In this document: positions 35,701 through 47,419 of the stretch, one piece after another
Layout: each line of letters starts with the position of its first letter
Position numbering within the stretch: the stretch's first letter is position 1
DNA from: Aphelocoma coerulescens
Lineage: Eukaryota > Chordata > Aves > Passeriformes > Corvidae
NCBI RefSeq assembly: GCF_041296385.1
Contig: NC_091014.1
Coordinates: forward strand, 66,844,578 to 66,908,577
Direction of reading: 5' to 3'
DNA length: 64,000 nt
Made by a program: the position numbers and the translations under genes
The notes under the pieces: generated by a model
What the model was told of the DNA's origin: nothing
Seen by the model: the letters and a program-made list of their open reading frames with translations, nothing else
Databases searched by the model: none

Positions 35701-37817
35701 GATGTGGGGTTTTTTGAGACCACCAGGTGGGCAGGCAGTATTTCAAATAACTTTCCATTTTCATTCTTCCCTGTCACACCCCTCAGAGAGGAGAGGGAAG
35801 ATGGTAGGTTGGGTTGGGGATGCTTCCATGTGAATGGAGCTGCTTCCCTTCCTCTTACAGAGCCAAAATAACCTCATTCCCTCTCATTTATGTAAGATGC
35901 AGGTGCATAGTTGCCCAGACTCTGTCAGCAACTGGGTGGTTTATGCTGAGAGACAATCTTAGGTGTCATTGTCACAGCACAGAGGGGACATTACCTTAAG
36001 GCACAGAGAATGAGACCTTCATGCTTGCCTGGGAAATAAGACACCAGAAAGGTGTCCTGGGAGAATCATCCCCTGGCCCTCCTCCCTTCTCCAGAACCTT
36101 TCTGCAATTTCTGCTGACCAGCATTCACTCCTGTCTCCTGCCTGAGGGTCAGTATGAGCCACTGACATGTGTGGGACTCTGTTTGGCAGTAGAAATGGTT
36201 CATTTTTGGCCAAATTGAGCCAAGTGTGCCAATTTTACCTCTACGACCTGAAACACCAGGCAGTGTCAGACATAATTAATGACTCAGAAAGAGAAATACT
36301 AAATAAAAAAGGAATGTAAAAATATCCTGATATTACCACATTGTCTTTTATAAGGAGCATGACACCATGATAAATGATAATCCAATTCATCCCTGATACA
36401 AAAGTTGAAATCCTCCACTGAGTTATAACTGTAGACAGTAACACAGCTCCTTATACATCTTGAGACACTCTGTTGTTTATTTGAGAGAATTGACTCTGTT
36501 CTTGACATTTGCTCTTATATTCGAGGCACTAAAGCTCTGGAAATCTGGAGAGACAGTTTCTTAGTATTTGGCTTACAAAAAAAATCCACGGACATCCAGC
36601 CAGCTGTACAGTCCAGCCAACAAAAAATGCCAAATTTATTGCTAATTGCCTAGTCTAAGCTAGGTGAGCTGAATATCTATTATTTCACATTTTCACTGGG
36701 CTAAATTCATTTTTCTAAATTTTTTTTTCCTAGCACAGGTTGTAAAAGGAATAGTGGAAATTATTGAATGTTTTCACTGACCAGAACAGAAGCACTATCT
36801 TTCATTCTTTAATCTCCTCCTTAAAAAAAAAAAAAAGTTGGCAACTTCAGACTGATTTTGAAGGCAAAAGTTGAAAAATCTTGTTTGAATTCAGTATATT
36901 TCTATTATAACATAGTTTCCGTTTTTAAATTGTCAGCCAAATCAGTGAAGAATTGTGACTGTCCAACAAATGCATATTTGGTAAATAAGTAATTAGTAAA
37001 ATTTATGAGAATGATTCACTCCACTCTAGATACTGTTTGTCACAATTTTCTAAGGTCATTCTTTGTTTAGAAATATGGCTGACATTCATCTGTTTGTAAA
37101 GTGCACATCTAACCTTGAATTACATAAGCAATTGATGAATAGCCACTAATATTTCCACAATTGCTGCTGCAGTACATCCCCTCTGATATGAGGCTCCCAC
37201 TGGATTAAATTTTGGGCACATAAAGTTAATCTTCCTGTCTGGAATCCCTCATAATAGGAGTGCTTTGAAAAGATGAGAGTTAAACAAGAAAACACCAAGA
37301 TCTGCTTTGTCAGAAGTTTACTGCTGAAACAAAGGCAGAGTGAATGATTTTCTCAAGAAATCTGTAAAGATCAGAAACTGAACCAGCATCTCCCAGGGCC
37401 CTCTGTGGTGCCTTTCTAACAGGTCAATCCTTCCTGGCAAGGCAAGGCAAACCACACTTGTTATTCCATCCTTTCCCAGCTCCCAGTGTGGGGAAGCTGC
37501 TGAGCCAAGGATCACCTCTGTCCCCCTGGGCACAGCGTTGATTTCAGAGGCTGCTGCAGGACAGGGTGGAACAGCCCAAATAAAACAGCACTTTGAGAAA
37601 AGAGTTCATGATTTAGGCACTGCTGGTACCTCCCTGGAGTGCTTGAATTGCAGCTGAAATCAGGAGTGTATAGCAGTGACACATCATTACTTTTATAAAT
37701 AATGACAGGCTCAGAGGCATATGAGGCTCTGAGTTATAATATTCTGATGAAAGGGTCTGTATTTATATTCTCATAAAAAAAAGAAATCTCTTTGGAAGGC
37801 ACTTATCACAATAAGTT
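32755..37817. other. Non-coding DNA, nothing identified
   Basis: About 5 kb without identifiable genes. A good acceptor-like site (CCTATTTTTCCAG, ending 33912) and a donor-like GTAAGT at 34194 face each other on the plus strand, but the intervening frames are not continuously open, so no exon is called. Confidence 0.5.
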
Positions 37818-37863
37818 CTTTTTTATTTTCTTTTTTTCTTTTTTTTTTTTTTTTTTGTTTTTC
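37818..37863. repeat. T-rich run
   Basis: About 45 bp of nearly pure T with a few C, A and G interruptions. No element boundary was recognised, so it may be a simple run or the antisense of a decayed poly(A) tail. Confidence 0.7.
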
Positions 37864-38702
37864 CTGTTTGGAATGTTATGTTCTTTGGGAGATTTCAAGT
37901 ATTGATTTAAAATAAAACTCCCAGGAAGAAACTCACAAAGGGAGAAAAAAATACTTTCAAAAAGAGAAATTACATGGAAAATATGAGAGAAAGAAAATCT
38001 ATTTCTCTCCTAGCTGGCATTCAAATAGAATGGATATAGTGGTTTTTAAGAGTATTTATTTGATAAAAGTAATCCAGCTATTTATGAGAAAAGGAAAAAT
38101 GAGAGATGATGAGGAAAAATTAAAGGATGGACATTTAGCTAAATTCTTACCTTTCATTTTAATTAACAAGAAAATAATCTGGTAGAATAATGGTCTTCAA
38201 ATTGTGAATCCAAGAACTGTGCCCCCCTTCCCCAAAAAATATCTGGAATTGTTGCTGTTTGCACGGATTGTATGTAAATAAATTTTAACTACAACATATT
38301 TTGCTCTTTCTTAAGCAAGCTTTTACTCTCTATAGTAATTTTACTCTATATTTATGGTCTTTGGTAGATGATAACGAGCTGAGCCATATCCCATCTAGAG
38401 TGACACAGAGAAAGTGTGTGGAAAGCTGTTTCAAGGAGGCAGATACTGCTCTTTTAGGCAGCATCTCACACCTTATGCAGCAATTTACTTATGCACCTCA
38501 CTAACAAAACCAGACCTGCAGTTCCAGCCACATTTCAGTCACCAAGAGCCTTTTCCCAGGAAACAGCAGGAGACTGGTCTGATTAATTAATATTTGACAC
38601 TACTGATCAACTTTGCTTCCAGCTTTTCAATGCTTTGTGAAAAGGTGCATACTCATTGAGTATTACAACAGTAGTAGAACCTTAGGAAATGGTCAGGAAA
38701 AC

Positions 38703-38807
38703 CCTTTTCCTTTTCCTTTTCCTTTTCCTTTTCCTTTTCCTTTTCCTTTTCCTTTTCCTTTTCCTTTTCCTTTTCCTTTTCCTTTTCCTTTTCCTTTTCC
38801 TTTTCCT
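38703..38807. repeat. (TTTTCC)n hexanucleotide microsatellite
   Basis: Seventeen uninterrupted copies of TTTTCC (38705-38806) form a perfect polypyrimidine/polypurine tract. The Pro-Phe and Glu-Lys dipeptide ORFs it generates are artefacts. Perfect homopurine mirror-type tracts can adopt triplex (H-DNA) structure. Confidence 0.95.
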
Positions 38808-39906
38808 CTGGTTTCTTTCCCATGGAATGTTTCTCTAGGTGTTTGCAACAGAGCACAAAGGTTTCTAAAGAGGAGAAGAAAGTTGGTTGAGAGAGGAGCT
38901 TCAGAATAGCCAGGGTCTGAAAGAGTTTTCAAAATCCTTCCAGCTTCTGGTAAAACCCCTGATTTCAGTCATTCTAAAACATAAACATGTGACCACCAGG
39001 ATTTGTAGGAAGACCTGTGCTGGTTGGTGTTTTGTGACCATCTCAAGAGAAAGGGAAAATAACCTGTGAATAAACAGGGATGAGCCTCAGGATTCTCAGA
39101 CAGGAGTCTTCTCATGTGAGAAATGATGATACTTGAACCTTCCAGACAAAGGAAGCATGAAAGCCTCACTGAGAAAAATCCCTTTTGGATAAACCTCCCC
39201 TGAAAACATGAAGTATATATGAATCATCCCTTCATCAAATGAAAACTGAACTGTAAAATCTTGAGAAATGACATTTAACTCTCACACTGTTTGTGTGGAT
39301 GCTGCCAAAACTGAAGACTCAGAACTGCTCTTGCTCATCTAATGAAATTCTTGAGGAGAAAACTAAAATTCATAGCAGTCTTTTGTAGAGTTCTGCTGCC
39401 TGTGGTAGAATAAATTTCTAAGTTCTTGCATGCTCCTAGAAGGAAAGCTGAGGTAACCATAGTGGTACTCTGTATTGCAAATAAGAATTGTTAAGTGCTC
39501 ATTTTTAAGAATCCCAGTCCGTTAGATTTCTTACAGAAAACCTCTTTTATGGATCTGCTTTTTTTTTTTCCTAGGAAAATGCAAAATTAAGTCATCATGA
39601 CAACATTTTATTGTGCGCAAAATTAGCTCGATTACTAAATCAGACAAGAATTCCAACAGAAACAGATATAACAATAGTTTAGCAAATAAAATCCTGATGG
39701 CTCCTTCTTCCCCTGCTTAGAAAATGAAGAAAGATTAGCCAGATGTTATGGCAGGTCCTGCATTGTTGGCTGTACAGTGTGAAATTGTGGATTTTAAGGG
39801 GAACTAAGTATCTCCATTCTGCCTATTAAACTCGTTCTCTTTTAACCCTGATAATGGTCTTTGTATATGAAAAGTACCTGGAAAAGGAGGATCCCAAGCA
39901 TCTATC
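38808..39906. other. Non-coding DNA between two microsatellites
   Basis: No gene or repeat element recognised. Confidence 0.5.
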
Positions 39907-39984
39907 TTTTATTTTTATTTTTATTTTTATTTTTATTTTTATTTTTATTTTTATTTTTATTTTTATTTTTATTTTTATTTTTTT
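39907..39984. repeat. (ATTTTT)n hexanucleotide microsatellite
   Basis: Twelve regularly spaced A residues with period 6 (39911 to 39977) in a T background make about 13 copies of ATTTTT, with a longer T run at the right end. Open frames here encode alternating Phe-Ile and are artefacts. Confidence 0.95.
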
Positions 39985-40635
39985 ATCACAGATTTTGATT
40001 TTATACCCATGTCACAACAGCTGTGCCATAGTTTCTATGGATTAGGAATTGGAAAGAGCTGATAACTTTCAGGACAAATGATCATAATTAATCTCTGAAA
40101 GGATAGAAGGTACAAGGGTAGTAAATTCTGTTCCTACCTAACTTGAGGCCCTGACAAATTGGACACTTAGCTGATGTGCTTAAATTAGAAACAAGGTCAT
40201 GTTGGGTTTCCCACATAGTTAATTCATGTTTCCTGAGGGAGGTGCAGCCCACCTAGGAAATGAATCACCCACTGGAAGTTCACTGACTGCAAAGGCACCC
40301 ACCAAGTGACCTTAATCCAGATATAGATTCTTCAGCCAGGTACTTGAAGTTAGTTTAAAGGAATCCAGGACTCTCTAGGTAGATAGATAAGTTTAGTTTG
40401 GAGAGGGAAAAAAGGCAAGATGAAGTGGGAAGTCATGCTGTGTTTAAAGAACCCAGGCACACTTGGTATTTGAAGTCTTGATAAGAAGAAAAATCAAACA
40501 CCTCAAAGAAGAACTTTGGTCCCTCATTCTTTGTGTCCCGTTTTGGACTCTGACCTTCCATTCTAGAAAAGAACTCAAGCTGAAAATAAACCCCCCACCC
40601 TCCTGCTCTCGTTAGGATGGTTGCTTGCTTGGGAA

Positions 40636-40800
40636 TGTAAGACCACCTGTCCTGGGTCAGACCAAAGTTCTTCAACAACGGCCAGAACTACTTCCCTCTG
40701 GTGAAGCACAAGTTTGGAACTTTCTGTGATATTCTTCCAATTTCTAACAGCCTATGGCTCACAGACATCCTTTGTAGTTAACAGCCTTCAACTGTATTTC
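40636..40800 (+). repeat. Ancient amniote interspersed repeat relic
   Basis: GTAAGACCACCTGTCCTGGG, TCAGACCAAAG, then ACGGCCAGAACTACTTCCC and TTCTAACAGCCTATGGCTCA resemble the old amniote element that begins with a CTGGGTCAGACCAAAGGTCC-like motif, abundant in turtles and crocodilians. Similarity is by recall and partial; family name is not asserted. Confidence 0.45.
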
Positions 40801-42319
40801 TCTTACACTGACCTTCCAAATGCCCTCTCTAAACTCGGCCAGCTCTTGTCACCCGCACTTTCCTGGGGCAAGGAAATGCACTGCTGAGCTGCACATTAGG
40901 CCTTGCCTTTGTTTCTTCTGATCTTGTGATGTTTTCTGTGCCCATTCCTTCTGCAATCAGCACCAGGAAGCCTTGATGGCCCTTCCCTCCTTCGAAACCT
41001 CTGAAAGGTGTGGAGGTAACTATTTGGAGCAAACTCCAGAGTGACTGAAAGGCTTTGGGAATGGTGCCACCTTTTTCTCTCTTTCCAGGCTCATGAGGAC
41101 ACAATTGCCTGGCTTGAAGGAGCTGCTAAAACACAAAAGGCTCATAAACACCAGTATTAGGGAAGAATGACATGGAAGGGAGAACACTGATTATGGATTA
41201 AGGGCAAGAGCTTTGTAGGCAACTGAAAATGTAACATAGATTTCTTAAATGCAACGTACTCGAGAACTTCAAAAGAGGTCATTCTGCAACTGCCAGAGTT
41301 CCTGAGAGGGCAGAGAAAAGCAGCCTCTGAATCTACACCTCTACCCACTGCCTGAGGAAGTTTTTACCCTGTTGGATAAAAACAGACATAATTTCGATGG
41401 GTTACTGTCTTCTAAACCAACAGTGAATTCTAAACCTCCGGAACCGATTGGAACATTTTTCAAATTCCCGTTAAAAAAAAAAAAAAAAGAGGATGCAGTT
41501 AGTCTGTGTTAAAAAAAGAAATTATGTTAGGGAACACAGTGTATTAAGGCAATTATTTTTAAAAATTTAGGCACAAGACAAGCAAGAAGACAGCTCAGAC
41601 TTTTCAAGGAGATATGCTGAGCAGGGAAGACTATGTATCTCAATGAACTTTTCAGCCCAGCTGCAATTCCAACTCAGTTACAAAGTGCATCCTTTGCAGA
41701 AGCCAGAAAAAAGCTTTAATATTTCTACTGGTTTGTTTGTTTGTTTGTTTCCCACCAAGCTCATTTTAGTTATTACAGTTTTCTACTCTACTTGTATACA
41801 AAAGCTTAACCAGGGGCCGTGACTAACACATCTCAAAACCTTCTCCCCTCCAAGCACATGCTTTATTATCTCCTGGAATAGGTATAGCAAGTTGGGATGT
41901 GAAATGGTCCAGCAAGAGAGAAAAGGCGAATTCCACGGGGTTCTTCTTGAGGGAATGAAATCGTGGCGTGAAGGATGCATTTAAATTGTGTTATCGGTTT
42001 CAGGTTCCTCCAGCCGTAGCAGGGAGTTAATGACATGTTGGCAGGCACACCTAACTGGGCAGATCAATAGAGATAATTTGTTTGCAGATAGTACACTGTT
42101 ATCTGCACACTGAAGTGCCCCAAAGAGATGGTTTCCCTGCAGGAAAGCACTGACTTTGCTTTAGAGAAGGAGTGCCTGCAGAAAACCCTGCTGTGCCACC
42201 CTCTCTGGTTTCTTAGAGTCCACAGGCCCCGGTGAATCCACATTCTGGACTCACCAAAGCAAGCTGCTCTTGCAGAATGGCACCAGGTGATGCATGAATA
42301 ACCTGAATGATGCACTGTT
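40801..42319. other. Non-coding DNA with simple runs
   Basis: No gene identified. It holds an A16 run near 41474-41489 and a (TTTG)n run near 41731-41750. Confidence 0.55.
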
Positions 42320-42334
42320 GGGGGGGGGGGGGGG
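42320..42334 (+). repeat. G15 homopolymer
   Basis: Fifteen consecutive G, followed by AGGG. Such runs can fold into G-quadruplexes and are prone to length error in sequencing. Confidence 0.9.
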
Positions 42335-43185
42335 AGGGCAGAAAGGAAATAAATATTAAAAAGGTTACTGAGCTATGGGGTACTGTGATTTCTACCCATC
42401 TACAGCTTTTCTTTTTCTTTACTACCTTTAGCTTTCATTTCAGTCTCAGATGCTCCCATTTTGCTCCTGCCCATCCCCTCTTTTTCACAGGCTCAGTCCC
42501 TTGCCATGTTTTCCCACCTTCTCTCGCCTAGAATTTGAGATTCCCTGTCCCTATTTTATAGTCAGAGCTCCTCAAAAACACTCAGACCTTGAGTATAACA
42601 ACATGGCACATGACAGGAGTCTTAATAGGAAAGTTCACGATTCAGGGCAATAGGCTTGTTTAAATTCTGTTATTTCTTTCTGCCTTTCTTATGGGAAAGG
42701 AAATCATCTCTGCATGTAAAGTCTCTTAGTGAGGATACAGAGCTCCCACAGTGTCAAATGCCTCAGTTCAAGTCTAAGTGTTTGTTACAAGCACTTACAT
42801 TGCACTTACATTTGCATTTGGCAAACTTATTAAGAGGAAACAATAATTGATAGGAATAATTTGACATCAGCTAAAACCCACCAAACTTTCTAAGTTTCCA
42901 TTTCCCAGGTCCCTCCTAAGTCCTTGCTCTCCAAGGAGAAATGCCAAATGATCAGAGAAGGTACTGAGTGTTGGAAAAGCTCCTGACCAGGACATCACCT
43001 CTGCTCACCATATCCCCACCCTGCCTCCATCTTAAACAATGAGGGGGAAAAAAAAGTCTATATACACACATTTATCATGTATAGGCCTTTCCAGCTTTTT
43101 CCTTTTTTATTGACTTTTTTATATCTATCCATTAAATCACACACATGGCTGTTGTGATTGCTTTAATGCTTTGATTCCCTTTCAG
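42335..43185. other. Non-coding DNA, nothing identified
   Basis: No gene or clear repeat. A short imperfect repetition of TTACATT/GCACTTACATT lies near 42790-42815. Confidence 0.5.
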
Positions 43186-43256
43186 GGTGCATCTGTCCCC
43201 AAACTCCTAAGCCAGCCAAACTACAACAGTGCTGGAATTACACTGCAAATGTACAG
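43186..43256 (+). other. Candidate internal exon, 71 nt
   Basis: A good 3' splice site (TTGATTCCCTTTCAG) precedes and a perfect donor (TACAG/GTAAGT) follows. Two of three frames are open through the whole segment. One (from base 43188) gives a cysteine-containing peptide with a potential N-glycosylation motif (QCWNYTANVQ) and ends on a complete codon; the other (from 43186) ends two bases into a codon. I recognise no family. The segment can be joined in frame to the 47346-47419 candidate. It could equally be an exon of a non-coding RNA or a pseudo-exon. Confidence 0.22.
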
Positions 43257-46200
43257 GTAAGTAATACCTGGAAGTTCATCTATCCAGTCCATGTAAATTA
43301 GCTGTGCTTTTGCCATTTTCTGGGCTCTGTACTCATGCAGATTTCTCTCTGCTTTGCAATGCCTCGGTAATTTTCTCTGTCTCTTGTGTTGCCACGACTG
43401 TTTCCTGTGATTGAGCATCTGTAACCCTCTGAATGGAAACACGTGCAGGGAACAGACACCGGGGATTTTAACGTTTCTGCTAGAGACATACTTCAAAAAT
43501 TTTGCAGAGGAAAAAGAACTTGCCAGTGAAAACTGAACAAGCACCTCCTCCTTCAACCTATAACACAGAAACTACCAGATATGTCCTAGTAAAAAGTTAA
43601 ATTAGCATAGAGAAATTTTAGGAGGCCTTCAGAAATAAAAGCAAATTACTCTGTTCCATCTGGCATCGCAGGGTCTATTTCCAGATATGTAGCAAGCTCT
43701 GGCTAATAGCAATATGATTTCAAAAAGTACATTCATGTCAGGCTCAATCCCTCCTTTATGGACAGGCATTATTTCTGGGAATTAGCTGGAAAAGCAGGCA
43801 TTTCTCATCTGATTATGGTTGAAAGGCCTGATTAAACAGCCCTTTTGGGTAGAACAGTAGCCCTCTATAATAAGACATGGTAAATTATTAATATCATCCA
43901 AAGATTTCTGAGGAAATGAAAGAATTTTTTTCAAGTCTCAGAACACAAAGACCTGCTGGGTTGGACCACACTGCCATGGGGGGGTTACTTATTCAGAAAT
44001 TGCCAGGAGCTGTGGTAGCACAGCACAGGCACTTTCATCACCAGATGAGAAGGCAGTAAAGGATTTGAAAGTAGGGGAAGCCTGGATGACTTTTCCTGTC
44101 ACAGGAATCCACATAGCATTCCTTAAACTTCTTTTTTTAAGAGGTGCTTGGAATTTTTTTTGAAGAGTGAGGCTGAGGAAAGCCCTGGGTGGAGCAGGGA
44201 TGCTGTGCTGTGACTTCAGACTGGGATCTCTTCTCAGCAGTGCTGGCAGACAGCTGGTTAGAAACTGATAGGGGCAACATGAGTCTGAAAGTGCCTTTGA
44301 GCTTCATTTTGCATCCAAATCCAATTGGATATGTTAAAAACTTCCACTTATTTGTACTGCTGCATGCAATCCAGTGATCAATGTGGTATTTAGGCTTACA
44401 GGGAGAAAAGGAGGTTTATCTTCCACCATCTACAAACTTTAGTGTTTCAGCCTGTGCTTAATTCCAGCATTCAGGTCTTGTACTCTCTCACCAGCTTCTC
44501 ACATCATGAGCTAAAGGGTCTCTGACACTTCCATTATCTTCAGAGGTATTAAGCCATCATCACATTATTCCTTTTGATTTGCTGCTGAAGCACAAACTTT
44601 GAGAGTTCCTCTAGACAGCAGACTTTTCAGTCATCCAAGGGGGCATGAATTAATAGTATATCCTATACCCCAGGACACATGCATCCAGCTCTACAAATCA
44701 GAAATTCAGTCTTATTGTCGCCTCATTCCCAAAATGAGTCAATATTTGAGTCTGAAATTAATGGGGAAATAATGCGAATTGCTGGAAATCTTCCAGCAGT
44801 CATGTGATGGAGAACCTCTCTCAAAGGAATCTCCACAGGGAAATGAATGTAATTAAGGACCGAGGTAATAAACTGCCAAGAAATTTTAACGAGTTAGAGA
44901 AGCCTTATTTAAACCCTGAGTTCTCCTAGTGAGGTGAACAGGGAGTGTCATCTGCCTCTGAGCTGCTGCAGAAAGAATTTTAAGTACAAAAAATTAATAT
45001 TCTGCATAAATGCCTCTGTATTTTCTGTTGCCTCCCTGTACATACTATCCTACCATATTAAAAATAAATTAATAACATTTGTAGAGGTCTCCTGTGCAGT
45101 GCTGGTTGTCACCCTGTCTATCTTCAAAGAAATCCAAATAGTTACAGGTGAAGTGGAATGTGTTCTCCTTTTCCCAGTGCTAAACACTGTTCTGAATTGC
45201 TGCCTTCACTCCTGTAGCAATAATTAAAATTAAGAAATTAGATCAGATACCCCTGGACAGCCCCAGGTCCCAGAAGGCCCTTCAACATTTTGCTAATGAA
45301 GAAGTGCATCAGCCTGAGGCTCTTTATGGAAGGAGGTCACCCCATGAAAGGGTCCTGGTGGCAGAGCATGCCGTAATAAGGGATGTTTCTGTGGCTCCCT
45401 GATGGCTTTGCACAAAAATATAAATATCAATTTTATCAGACACACTACAGAGCTGGAGCTGGCAGAGTCCTTTTTCTCCAGTGCCTGAGAGTGCCATAAT
45501 AAAGAAAATAGGGCAGTGGTTAAGTGTTGCCTGGGACTGTCCAGCAGTTCGGCAGCTGAAGGAGCCGAGAGAGTCACAAGAATTAAAATGGTCTTCAGGA
45601 GAAAAATGTCTGTGAACAAATCCCATTTGCTTTGTTTATTTGCTGAACTGCATCACATCAGGTCACCGTGACTCTGGGTTTTAAGAGCTGCAGGGATCGT
45701 GCCTGCATGAAGAGTATGATTTTACAGGAAACAGAGAAATAAGCTTGAGCCCAGAATAGAAAAAAGGGTGTTTGTCTGGGGAAGGAACAGAACAGAAGGA
45801 GCAGCTTTCCACCCTAGAGAATAATGAAACAAATTCAAACCCACTTGGAGAGTGCAGCTCCATACAATTGCTTAAGAACCACTGAGACTGAGGAAGGAAT
45901 TTGAGCCCTTCACTTCCCCCTCTGCCCTCGTTCACTCCTTTCCCTATTATGCACATCTCTTGTTATTTTATAACTGGAACACTCACTCTAATGTGTTATG
46001 TCTAAGCTGCATTGTCTGGCCTTGTATTGTGTGCAGCTTTGACAAGCTTTCAGATTGCCTAATTGCACCCTTCTAGCTGAGATCCTGGGAATCAGGCAGC
46101 ATTCGGGAACATGGAGGGGAAAAAAGGTACTTTCTAAAGGTCCTTCTGAAAAAAATTTAAAAGGCTTCCCCAAATATGCTAGACTACAAGTCCTTCAAAC

Positions 46201-47345
46201 AGAATGTGATAAATCTTGTTTATCAGTAAAAAAACAACAGTGTATGCTTTTACACAGCCATCACAGAGGAATCCTTTGCTTCTGCTGAAAGTGATGGGGA
46301 ACAGCAGCATAAAAAAAGCAGCATGGCAAGGGCTGGGGCTGGAGCAGAGAGGGGAGCTCAGCTCAGATTCAGCAGCAGAACCTGTACCAGGAGGGAGCTG
46401 GGTTTGGCAGCAACAAGAGGAGGAATACTCTGAAAAGCAAAAGACAAGGAAAGATGTATGTGCCTGGAAGCAGTGGGATAAGTGCCAGGTGGAGACTAAA
46501 GACAATAGTAGGAACTGAGAAGCTGCTCCTTGGAAACAGGGTCATGGGAGACAGGAGTTTTTGGGAAGACAATGCTCTGGAAAATGTGGGACTGAACGAA
46601 GGCTGGGAGTGCGGCGGCCAGGACCACGCAGAGAGTAACAAACAAAACCCCCATGTAAAAATAGATGGGTTTGGGGAACAGAAATAGAATTGATGCTTTG
46701 GATGGAAGATGAAGTCAGGCCAAAGTGTGCAGTTAAGGAATTCATGAAAGATTTTGCCAACCCAACGGGTTATAAATCTGAGACTGAAAAAAATCTTTCT
46801 ACATACTCAAAAGTCACATATGTGGCAAGAAAAAGTTTATTGTCAAATTAACCATGGAAAGATTTTCTGGAGCAGGAGTTCCTAAGTCTGCTGCTCAGTA
46901 AAGCCTCTCAACCATCTGAATTCCTTGTGGGTCACCCTCTGAATTAAAAACATATTTTATCTGAAAATTGAATTATTTCCTAGACTATTTACCATTGCCT
47001 CATGGACCAGTAGCTTGAGAATCAAACCATTTTTGGAGGCATTTTTAGAGGGCACAAGACCGAATGAAAAGGTTGCAGTGGGAGCTGGGCAGGAACTTCC
47101 TTATCTTGGGAGTTCTGCCAGATGTCCCTGTGGTTTGTAAATTCTGTCCTCTTTGTGTCCCTTACCACTGGACATCCTTCTTCCCCAGCTTTGTCAGCCT
47201 CCCCCTGGGCTGAGATCACTGAATAGTGTCCAGCCCTAAACCTTAACAAGGCACAAGTAACTTATTTTTTTAACACCTGGGCATCACTTACAGCTTGTTG
47301 GCTGCTCTCTGTTCCACCAATTAAATCCCCATTCTTGTTGATTAG
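43257..47345. other. Non-coding DNA, nothing identified
   Basis: No recognisable gene or strong repeat. Patches at 45240-45620 and 46300-46760 are GC-moderate, non-repetitive and have ORFs on both strands of about 100 codons with no recognised protein. Confidence 0.5.
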
Positions 47346-47419
47346 GCTTGGAAGTATCAAACAACAAAGAACATCCTTTCTGAAGAAGATTTTACATGTT
47401 CTGCACTGTCAGAGGAAAG
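47346..47419 (+). other. Candidate internal exon, 74 nt
   Basis: The acceptor (CCCCATTCTTGTTGATTAG) is moderate and the donor (GGAAAG/GTAAGA) good. The frame from the first base is open for 24 codons (AWKYQTTKNILSEEDFTCSA...), and the frame from the second base is open too. Joined to the 43186-43256 candidate, both reading frames stay open across the junction, so phase does not discriminate. No family is recognised. Confidence 0.18.

Noticed and set aside
38703..38807. CRISPR-like regular array
   Set aside because: It has a pure 6-bp period with no spacers, in a vertebrate genome.
38613..38932. Pro-Phe and Glu-Lys or Lys-Gly repeat proteins
   Set aside because: They are translations of the (TTTTCC)n microsatellite in different frames.
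39854..40045. Phe-Ile repeat protein
   Set aside because: Translation of the (ATTTTT)n microsatellite.
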